64,000 bases of DNA from Acidobacteriota bacterium (GTDB lineage: Bacteria; Acidobacteriota; Blastocatellia; Pyrinomonadales; Pyrinomonadaceae), in contig JAHBSK010000011.1 in assembly GCA_019639175.1 (NCBI GenBank), positions 1 to 64,000 of the forward strand, read 5' to 3'. Within the stretch, counting starts at the first letter, position 1. Every line of letters begins with the position of its first letter. A program made the translations under genes and the position numbers. The notes beneath the pieces were generated by a model. It was not told where the DNA came from and searched no databases. It was given only the letters and a program-made list of their open reading frames with translations. Positions 45,867-52,520 of this stretch are shown here, one piece after another.

Positions 45867-46994
45867 CTACGCAAAAACATCCGTCAGCAGTACGCTCTCG
45901 TCCGGGAACGGGCTTTCCTCGGCGAATTTGATGGCTTTATCCGTTGCCGCAATGGCTTCCTGACGGATCTTTTCAAAATCCTTTTCTGTCATCACCTTTG
46001 CCGCCTTCAGGCTTTCCTGAAAGAGCAGGATCGGGTCGCGTTCCTGATGTTTCTTTATCTCATCACGCGTGCGATAGTTGCCCGGATCGGACATCGAATG
46101 TCCCATGTAGCGGTAAGCTCTTACTTCCAAAAGCGTCGGCGAACCGTCCTTTCTGGCTCGTTCTATCGCCCGCAGAGTTGCTCCGCGAACCGCCATCACG
46201 TCCATTCCGTCAACAAATTCATTCGCCATGCCGTATGATTCGCCCTTTTTGGCGATGTTGCTGATGCTCATGGCTCGAGCCTGTGAGGTTCCCATGCCGT
46301 AGCGGTTATTCTCACATATATAGATGCAGGGAAGTTTCCACAACTGGGCCATATTCAGCGATTCGTGAAATATGCCCTGGTTGACGGCTGCCTCGCCAAA
46401 AAAGCATAGTGTGACATCGTCAGTGCCTTTGTATTTTTGGGCATACGCCATTCCGGTTCCGACGCCGATCTGGCCGCCGACAATGCCGTGGCCGCCAAAG
46501 AATCCCAGTTCTTTGGAAAACATATGCATCGAACCGCCCTTGCCGCCAACGCATCCGCCTTCCTTGCCGTAAAGCTCGGCCATGACGCCTTCGGGTGTTA
46601 TGCCCTTGATCATCGCCTGAACGTGATCACGGTATGAGGTAAGGACATAGTCTGATTCGCGAAGGGCCATCATCGATCCGACGCCTATCGCTTCCTGTCC
46701 TATATACAGGTGACAGAAACCGCCGATCTTACCCATGCGGTAAACTTCGGCGCACCGTTCCTCAAAGATGCGTCCCAGAACCATCTGGTAGAGCATCTCT
46801 CGCAGCAGCGTTTTGTCTGTCTTTTTTATTTCAGCCTGCTGTGAACGTTTTCGCTGTTCAAATTCAGCTTTTGCGGTCTCTACAGCCAGTTCCGTCGGGT
46901 CGGCTGATGCTTTTTTCGCGCTGTTTCCGTTTGGGGAAGTCCTTGCGGGTCTTGGTTTGGCTTCCGCTTTTTGTCGTGTTGCTGCTTTCGGCAA
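45867..46994 (-). CDS. pdhA: pyruvate dehydrogenase E1 component, alpha subunit
   Basis: TPP-dependent alpha subunit of E1. The 375-residue protein starts with a basic, Ala/Lys-rich extension of about 60 residues, then the family core: MVLGRIFEERCAEVYRMGK, GFCHLYIGQEAIGVGSMMAL, YRDHVQAMIKGITPEGVMAE, the TPP-binding FFGEAAVNQGIFHESLNMA, YICENNRYGMGTS and the phosphorylation-loop region YRYMGHSMSDPGNYRTRDEI. The start is a TTG with a strong GGAGG eight bases upstream. First gene of the PDH run; a leader of about 170 bases precedes it. Confidence 0.94.
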   Translation of the reverse strand: MPKAATRQKAEAKPRPARTSPNGNSAKKASADPTELAVETAKAEFEQRKRSQQAEIKKTDKTLLREMLYQMVLGRIFEERCAEVYRMGKIGGFCHLYIGQEAIGVGSMMALRESDYVLTSYRDHVQAMIKGITPEGVMAELYGKEGGCVGGKGGSMHMFSKELGFFGGHGIVGGQIGVGTGMAYAQKYKGTDDVTLCFFGEAAVNQGIFHESLNMAQLWKLPCIYICENNRYGMGTSQARAMSISNIAKKGESYGMANEFVDGMDVMAVRGATLRAIERARKDGSPTLLEVRAYRYMGHSMSDPGNYRTRDEIKKHQERDPILLFQESLKAAKVMTEKDFEKIRQEAIAATDKAIKFAEESPFPDESVLLTDVFA

Positions 46995-47176
46995 AATCGA
47001 ATCCTCCGTTACAGTTCGTACCTGTAAAAATTTGGGCGAAAGGCGCTCACCTTCGCCGCATGAACCTTACTACAGGGTCTCAGTACGTTTTCTTAAATTT
47101 ATGGAACAACCGCGTTATTCCGTTCTCCGTGTTCGCACGGAATCCGGTCGCCCGTGTGTTCGGTAAAAACAGTATA
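46995..47176 (-). promoter_or_regulatory. pdhA leader and possible promoter
   Basis: On the minus strand a TATACT element (47171-47176) is preceded after 19 bases by TTGGCT, a possible but non-ideal promoter for pdhA. The resulting leader of about 170 bases contains a hairpin TCCGTG-CGAA-CACGGA and a second, GGCGAAGG...CCTTTCGCC, close to the TTG start. These could regulate pdhA expression; I could not match them to a known riboswitch. Confidence 0.35.
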
Positions 47177-47189
47177 TCACTCAGGATGA

Positions 47190-47480
47190 CAGGATAGCCA
47201 ACTCACGGCAGCCTTTGTCGGTGCGGTCGGCGGGGTTTGTATGGCAGCATTCAGAATGTTTCCATAAAAAAGAGCAGAACAGAGCGGAGCATAGTTGCCA
47301 AAGGCCAGTGATGATCGTGCATTTTCGGCCCGCTCTTTGACCGTTCGCGGGACTTATTCTTGACCCAGGTAAAAGTTTTAACGCTGTGAACAAAGGTCAT
47401 GGCCGTAATGTCGGCCCGCCGGACACTTGCCCAACGCATCCTTGTCAAAGGGCAGCCTAACGCGGTAAAATAAAAATTCG
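47190..47480. other. structured non-coding region of unknown strand
   Basis: No convincing gene is present. Several dyads are close together: AGAGCGG/CCGCTCT (47281-47336), CCCGC/GCGGG (47329-47351), GGCCG/CGGCC (47401-47416) and TGCCC/GGGCA (47428-47454). On the minus strand the last element is followed by a T6 run (47266-47271), which would suit the end of an RNA read toward pdhA. I could not identify it as RNase P RNA, tmRNA or SRP RNA from their conserved sequences. Confidence 0.35.
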
Positions 47481-47498
47481 CAAATTTGAGAAAAAGGC

Positions 47499-47527
47499 TT
47501 GACGTGGGTTCCCAAGTTCGGTATATT
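47499..47527 (+). promoter_or_regulatory. strong sigma-70 promoter with no gene behind it
   Basis: TTGACG (47499-47504), a 17-base spacer and TATATT (47522-47527) form a near-consensus promoter with predicted start near 47534. The next gene in this direction begins 600 bases later with its own promoter, so this element probably drives a small RNA. Confidence 0.65.
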
Positions 47528-47533
47528 CTTCTG

Positions 47534-47693
47534 GTTTGCGATAAAGGCCGGGCTGATCTGCAACAGTGGTCACGTCAGGCCGGATAAGAAAAATATCAAA
47601 ATTCGGGAGAAGGTCTCCACGGCCGGATCCCGAATACAGGAAAGGATGCTTTATACGGTGTGGGAGACGTGTTTAGTGTCCTTTCCGCTTTTT
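47534..47693 (+). ncRNA. candidate small structured RNA, about 160 nt
   Basis: Follows the strong promoter at 47499. Three hairpins are visible: CCGGGCTGA/TCAGGCCGG (47548-47583, one mismatch), ATTCGGGA/TCCCGAAT (47601-47635, perfect 8 bp) and GGAAAGGA/TCCTTTCC (47639-47686), the last followed by GC and T5, like an intrinsic terminator. The 5' GCGATAAAGG can alternatively pair with the 3' CCTTTCCGC, so two structures compete. There is no convincing open frame. Length would suit a 6S-like or other regulatory RNA, but I see no conserved sequence that identifies a family. Confidence 0.45.
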
Positions 47694-47768
47694 AAACACA
47701 TCGTTTTAGATAGTGACTTGATCCCGGATCCCGCATTAGAAACACCCCGGCGAAAGGCCGAACCGATC

Positions 47769-47859
47769 TAACAGTTAATAGTCATGCAGTTTACAGTTAT
47801 TAGTTTTTTTTAACTGACAACTAAAAACCGGCCCACTATAAACTGCTAGAAACTGCAAT
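47769..47859. repeat. heptamer-period palindromic repeat
   Basis: About thirteen 7-base units, AT-rich, with CAGTT-type units on the left and AACTG-type units on the right, giving an imperfect palindrome. A perfect part is GCAGTTTA (47786-47793) against TAAACTGC (47839-47846). It lies in the gene-free stretch before the second beta-helix protein. Confidence 0.55.
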
Positions 47860-48059
47860 AGCTCCGTCTGATCTGCTGCATTTTGGACTTTGGGATTCTC
47901 CAATGCTGGATCTGGGTAAATTTCGGATCAGATTTCCGGCGGGTGGATCATCAATATCCTTTTGAAAACCTATGCCGGTACTGTGCAATGGGGCATAGCC
48001 AAATCCGGGCCGGTCGCTGCACCTTCCTGCCTTTTTCCCGTGTCCGAAAAGAAAATAGT

Positions 48060-48087
48060 TTGACTGTGCGTTGGTTTGGTCTATAAT
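48060..48087 (+). promoter_or_regulatory. sigma-70 promoter for the second beta-helix protein
   Basis: TTGACT (48060-48065), a 16-base spacer and a perfect TATAAT (48082-48087). Start is predicted near 48094, about 38 bases before the ATG at 48132. Confidence 0.75.
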
Positions 48088-48131
48088 TTCCATACTTTCA
48101 GCCAAACGCTTAGATCAGAGGAAATTGGATC

Positions 48132-50282
48132 ATGAAAAACTGTTGCTCACCTTTTTGGGCGGTTGCCTGCGCCGTTCTGTGTCTGTTCGTTTTTGGAGCC
48201 GCACTGCCGGTTTCGGCTCAAACTCGCGGAGACGCACCTTTCGCGAATACCTCGCGTCACGCGGTCGAAGAACGTATGCCGACGGCACTGCTGCGCGGTG
48301 TTTGCGACATGGACGATGAGAATGTCGAGGTGGAAGCAGAAGGCGGCACGCCGCAGGCGGGATATGCGACGCTCGGTGAGGCGTTCGTCGCTATCAACAC
48401 CGGCGTTCATACGGGCGACATCGCCATTGAGATCTGCGGCAGCACGACCGAGGCCGGCCCGGCGGTGCTGAACAGCAGCGGAGCCGGAGCCGCAAACTAT
48501 TCCGCTATACATATATATCCTCTGATAGACGACGCCATAATTTCAGCCAACACAGGACAAGGCCGCGGCGTCATCGAACTCAACGGCGCCGACAACGTCA
48601 CCATCGACGGCGACAACCCCGCCACCGAAAACATAAACCGCAACCTGACCGTTACGAACGCCAGCGCTTCTACGACCAACTACACATCAGCTATTCGTCT
48701 TGTGACATCGGCTGCTGTAACAAGCGTCGATAATGTCACGATCAGAAATATGAATCTGAATGGGAGTGCAGCAGGGCGGAATATTTCCTCCGCGCCAACA
48801 GGAACAACCTCAGCCTCAAATACAACCTTTGGAATATTTGTCGGCGGACAAGGTCCCGCAACCGAAACAGGCGATCCTTTGGCTATTGCAAGTATCGCTG
48901 TTGGTAACGTTGCCAATAGCATCAATGAGGCAGCGACAGTAAATAATTTTATCGCAGAAAATAATGCTGTTATGAACAGCGCCCGGGCGATCAAGTTTTG
49001 GGGGCGTCAGGTGGCTCGGTCCAATTCGGTGATCGTTCGGGGAAATTTGATCGGGAATCCAAACACTGGTGACGCGGATGGTGTCTATTCAATGGGCATC
49101 ACAGTGCAGGGGAGTTCCAATATTCTAGTCTCGATGAATACTGTTTATGTTGAAAGTTATCTCGCCACAGCAATTCGAGGGATAGAGATAGGGCCGGAAA
49201 CTGCGGCAGGGGCTTTTGGAACAGTCGTGGTGGAAAAAAATCAGGTTCGACGGGTGAAGAGCAATGCTGGAGCATCGCATGGAGCATATGGCATAAATGT
49301 TTCCGGTGGAAGCAACCACACTTTCCAAAATAATTTTGTTTCCGGTGTTATTAATTCGCAAAGAAGTACTACTGCCCTCAATCTAACCTCTGATGCCGTT
49401 GGGATCCGTCTTGGGGCGGGGAGCGACCACAAGGTATGGCACAACTCCGTGCATCTTTATGGAACCATCGCCATAGGGGCCAGCGATATGAATATGTCAA
49501 CCGCTCTCGGTATCGTTGGGAACAATCAAACGGGAATATCAATTGTAAATAATATATTTTCAAATCAGATAATCGGCGGTGGGGCAAGTTTTACATATAA
49601 CCTGATATTTTATTTGCCATACACAACACTAAATGCAAATCGTTTGTTGACGGTCAATAACAATGCATACTATGTAAGTCCAAGTGCGAATTCTTTTCTC
49701 GCGAAAACGGGAGGAGCTGGAGAACCCGATCCCAATCAATTATTTCTCGCTGCTAATTTCGATCCTAGTTCTACTTCACCACCAGCAAACTTCCGAAGCC
49801 ATACTTCAGTGTTAGGCAGCACATCAAACGACGATTCATCTTTTGCGACAACGGATGCGCCGCCGTTCGTGTCGGACAGCGATCTGCATATTCCGACGGC
49901 GTATAATACGCAGCTTGAATCGGGCGGAGCGGACGTTGGTGTTTTGGATGACATTGACGACGATGCCCGCACGTCAACGCCGGACATCGGCGCGGACGAG
50001 ATAACGGCGCCGTCATCGGCCCCTGTGATATTGAGCGGGCGTGTAATTTCATCCGGTTTCCGGCCTTTGAACGGTGCGCGGATAACCATTATGGGCGGAG
50101 GCATCGTACAGCCGCGTTCCGTTACGGTCAACGGATTCGGATTTTACCGCTTTGAAGGGCTTGAGGCGGGCCAGACCTATATCGTGTCCGTATCGGCTCG
50201 CGGGGCTGTATTTGACGACCCGATCCGTGTTGTCAGTCTCGACACCGACCTGACCGATCTGGATTTTTACGCGCTGCCTTAG
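48132..50282 (+). CDS. secreted beta-helix protein with C-terminal Ig-like domain
   Basis: A 716-residue exported protein. Signal peptide at residues 1-33 (FWAVACAVLCLFVFGAALPV, cleavage near SAQ). The body (about 60-600) is a right-handed parallel beta-helix rich in Asn, Thr, Ser and Gly (VIELNGADNVTIDGDNPATE, NFIAENNAVMNSARAIKFWG, SNILVSMNTVYVESYLATAI), closing with a TPDIGADEI segment as in choice-of-anchor Q proteins. The last 85 residues form a carboxypeptidase-regulatory-like domain (SGRVISSGFRPLNGARITI, GFGFYRFEGLEAGQTYIVSV), similar to the C-terminus of the giant protein at 12547-16713. Probably a surface or extracellular protein; function unknown. Confidence 0.82.
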   Translation: MKNCCSPFWAVACAVLCLFVFGAALPVSAQTRGDAPFANTSRHAVEERMPTALLRGVCDMDDENVEVEAEGGTPQAGYATLGEAFVAINTGVHTGDIAIEICGSTTEAGPAVLNSSGAGAANYSAIHIYPLIDDAIISANTGQGRGVIELNGADNVTIDGDNPATENINRNLTVTNASASTTNYTSAIRLVTSAAVTSVDNVTIRNMNLNGSAAGRNISSAPTGTTSASNTTFGIFVGGQGPATETGDPLAIASIAVGNVANSINEAATVNNFIAENNAVMNSARAIKFWGRQVARSNSVIVRGNLIGNPNTGDADGVYSMGITVQGSSNILVSMNTVYVESYLATAIRGIEIGPETAAGAFGTVVVEKNQVRRVKSNAGASHGAYGINVSGGSNHTFQNNFVSGVINSQRSTTALNLTSDAVGIRLGAGSDHKVWHNSVHLYGTIAIGASDMNMSTALGIVGNNQTGISIVNNIFSNQIIGGGASFTYNLIFYLPYTTLNANRLLTVNNNAYYVSPSANSFLAKTGGAGEPDPNQLFLAANFDPSSTSPPANFRSHTSVLGSTSNDDSSFATTDAPPFVSDSDLHIPTAYNTQLESGGADVGVLDDIDDDARTSTPDIGADEITAPSSAPVILSGRVISSGFRPLNGARITIMGGGIVQPRSVTVNGFGFYRFEGLEAGQTYIVSVSARGAVFDDPIRVVSLDTDLTDLDFYALP

Positions 50283-50336
50283 GCTGATACGTGCGGCGGT
50301 TTCAGGTTTGACGGCGTTTTTTGGTAATCTCATAGC

Positions 50337-51233
50337 ATGACAAGGATCTTTGGCCTGGTTTTGACGCTTTTTATGGCGGCCTCGTTCATTTCGGCACAGC
50401 CGTCTGAAGCGAAATATCGCATTTTTACCGGCGGCGGAGAGCCGTCGAGCCTTGACGCTATCATCAAAGCGGCGGAAGCGTCCGATGCGGTCTTTCTTGG
50501 CGAATTTCACGATGACGCGGTCGGCCATCGCTTTCAGCTTGAGGTTTTTGAGGCCGCGGTCAGCCGGATCGGAGCGAAACGGCCGGTCGCGCTGTCGCTG
50601 GAGATGTTCGAACGCGACGTGCAGACCGTTTTGGACGAGTATCTTGCAGGGCTTATTTCCGAGGATCATTTTCTGCGGAGTTCGCGTCCCTGGCCGCAAT
50701 ACAAGACCGATTACAGGCCGCTTGTCGAACTGGCAAAGGAAAAGAAACTTCCGGTTATCGCCGCAAACGCACCACGCCGTTATGTGAACATGGTCGCACG
50801 GCTCGGCAAGGATTCGCTCGAAAAACTCAGCCCTGAGGCCAAAAAGTGGCTTCCGCCGCTGCCATTTGCGGAACCGTCCGAGGCGTATGCGAAAAAATTC
50901 AATGCGTTGATGGGAAGGGGACATGACCCGAATGAGGCGCCGAGTTCCATCCTGTATTCACAGACGCTATGGGACGCCGCGATGGCTCACGCTGTGGCGG
51001 AGGCGATGAACGCCAAAAAAGGAACGCTGGTCATTCATTTGAACGGCGGTTTTCATACCGAGGGCAGGTTGGGCACGGTCGAACATCTGCTGAAATACAG
51101 GCCGGACGCAAAAGCGGTCGTTGTCACGATCCGTTATGAGGACGATTTCAACAAATTCGATCCCGAAAAACATAAAGGGCTTGGCGATTTTGTCGTTTTG
51201 ACAGATGCATCACAGCCGCGAAGCGGAAAATGA
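50337..51233 (+). CDS. ChaN-like (DUF399) haem-binding protein
   Basis: A 298-residue exported protein of the ChaN/Tiki superfamily. Signal peptide at 1-20 (IFGLVLTLFMAASFISAQ). The core VFLGEFHDDAVGHRFQLEVF, VALSLEMFERDVQTVLDEYL and VIHLNGGFHTEGRLGTVEHL contain the Glu and His residues that line the conserved pocket. ChaN binds haem in Campylobacter; enzymatic activity is uncertain. It is followed, with overlap of an unlikely longer frame, by a heme oxygenase-like gene, suggesting a joint role in haem uptake and iron release. Confidence 0.82.
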   Translation: MTRIFGLVLTLFMAASFISAQPSEAKYRIFTGGGEPSSLDAIIKAAEASDAVFLGEFHDDAVGHRFQLEVFEAAVSRIGAKRPVALSLEMFERDVQTVLDEYLAGLISEDHFLRSSRPWPQYKTDYRPLVELAKEKKLPVIAANAPRRYVNMVARLGKDSLEKLSPEAKKWLPPLPFAEPSEAYAKKFNALMGRGHDPNEAPSSILYSQTLWDAAMAHAVAEAMNAKKGTLVIHLNGGFHTEGRLGTVEHLLKYRPDAKAVVVTIRYEDDFNKFDPEKHKGLGDFVVLTDASQPRSGK

Positions 51234-51303
51234 CCCGGCAAAAGCCGTCCGAATCAGCTATATCAGTCCTGACATTGTCATCGGGCTGTTCCCCAAAAAA
51301 AAT

Positions 51304-51894
51304 ATGATCTTACAGAAATTAAAAGAAGCGACAAGAGACCAGCACGACGCGCTCGAATCTGCCGTCGATGTAATGAACCGTTCGCTGGCATTGGCTGATT
51401 ACAAGGAAATGCTTGTCAAATTTTACCGGTTCTATTCGGCAGTGGAACCGACATTGCCCGCCGCCGATCTGCTTGCCAACGGTTTTGACATCGGCCCACG
51501 GCAAAAGCTGCCGTTTCTCGTGGCCGATCTGCGGCATCTCGGCGTCTTAAACGGCGACGAAGCCGAGATCGAAAAATGGGATGACATACCTGATCTCACC
51601 GATACGGCACGCGCTTTCGGCGGCATCTATGTTATGGAAGGCGCGACGCTTGGCGGACAGGTCATCACGCGTCATCTAAAAGAGCATCTCGACATAACGC
51701 CCGAAACAGGCGGAGCTTTTTTCAACAGCTATGGAAAAGAGGTCGGCCCGATGTGGAAGGAGTTCGGAGCGGCCGTCACGGCATTTTCCGAGGCCAACGG
51801 CCGCGAGGACGACACCGTTCAGGCCGCCCGCGAAACATTTGACGCCTTCAGAAGATGTTTTGAAGAAGGAGCAAAAGCAGAAGCGGGAGCGTGA
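51304..51894 (+). CDS. biliverdin-producing heme oxygenase-like protein
   Basis: A 196-residue all-helical protein. H14 in KEATRDQHDALESAVD is the expected axial haem ligand, and GGIYVMEGATLGGQVITRHL corresponds to the distal-helix glycine segment of the bacterial BphO-like branch. It would open haem to biliverdin, CO and iron with an electron donor not found here. The ATG at 51304 is chosen because the longer frame from 51205 adds 33 residues without homology and overlaps ChaN. The ChaN neighbour supports haem metabolism; no phytochrome gene is adjacent. Confidence 0.8.
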   Translation: MILQKLKEATRDQHDALESAVDVMNRSLALADYKEMLVKFYRFYSAVEPTLPAADLLANGFDIGPRQKLPFLVADLRHLGVLNGDEAEIEKWDDIPDLTDTARAFGGIYVMEGATLGGQVITRHLKEHLDITPETGGAFFNSYGKEVGPMWKEFGAAVTAFSEANGREDDTVQAARETFDAFRRCFEEGAKAEAGA

Positions 51895-51958
51895 AAAGGT
51901 TCATTTGGCGTCAGTTTAAATTGCCGCCGGCTTTGGCCGACGGACAGGTAGATAATTC

Positions 51959-52432
51959 CTAGAGTATATCGTCATGCCATTCCTTTTTGCGGAATGATGT
52001 TTCTGACCAGAAGTCGCGGAAGAGTTCCATTTCGGGCGGTCCGTTCGGCGGCGTTATGACAGTGACAACATCGTAGCGAAACCGCATATCGAACAGGCCG
52101 AATATCCGCCGATAAACGCGGGCGGCGCGTATTATCTGCCGCTGCTTTTGCCGATCTACGGCAGAAAGCGGGCCGCCAAAATCGCGCGATGCCCGCGTTT
52201 TTACCTCGATGAAGCAAAGCGCGTCCTCTTCGAGCGCGATAAGGTCTATCTCACCCGTGACCTGCGCTCCACGGCTGTTCCGGCCTATCGGCACGGTGAA
52301 ATTTGCCGCCACAAGGCGAAAACCGTTCAACCGCAGAAAGCGGGCCGCAAGCGTTTCGCCTTTCTCTCCCGTCTGCCTTGTGCTTCGCCGCACGTCAGGT
52401 CTATGCTGTTGTAAGAGCAATTCTTCTTTCAA
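51959..52432 (-). CDS. yraN: YraN family (UPF0102) nuclease-like protein
   Basis: A 157-residue protein with a predicted restriction-endonuclease-like fold: GEKGETLAARFLRLNGFRLV, TGEIDLIALEEDALCFIEVK (the Asp and Glu-x-Lys of the PD-(D/E)xK site), then VDRQKQRQIIRAARVY. Function of YraN is still unclear, perhaps in recombination or DNA repair. The start used is TTG; a later start is possible since the N-terminal 15 residues are not typical. It is divergent from the next gene. Confidence 0.85.
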   Translation of the reverse strand: MKEELLLQQHRPDVRRSTRQTGEKGETLAARFLRLNGFRLVAANFTVPIGRNSRGAQVTGEIDLIALEEDALCFIEVKTRASRDFGGPLSAVDRQKQRQIIRAARVYRRIFGLFDMRFRYDVVTVITPPNGPPEMELFRDFWSETSFRKKEWHDDIL

Positions 52433-52520
52433 AGTTATTATCCAAAGGATCGTATTGCGGGCATTGTATCAGAGTTTTGATCAAAACACGCCCGTTTCAA
52501 TGACCTGATTTTTTTTCACA

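Noticed and set aside
47181..47448. Short open frames within the 1.1-kb region upstream of pdhA
   Set aside because: Cys/Arg/His-rich translations without ribosome-binding sites, over a hairpin-rich region; non-coding is more likely.
47190..47480. Identification as RNase P RNA, tmRNA or SRP RNA
   Set aside because: The conserved core sequences (such as GAGGAAAGTCC of RNase P RNA, a tRNA-like CCA end with tag reading frame, or the GGAAGCAGCC SRP loop) were not found on either strand.
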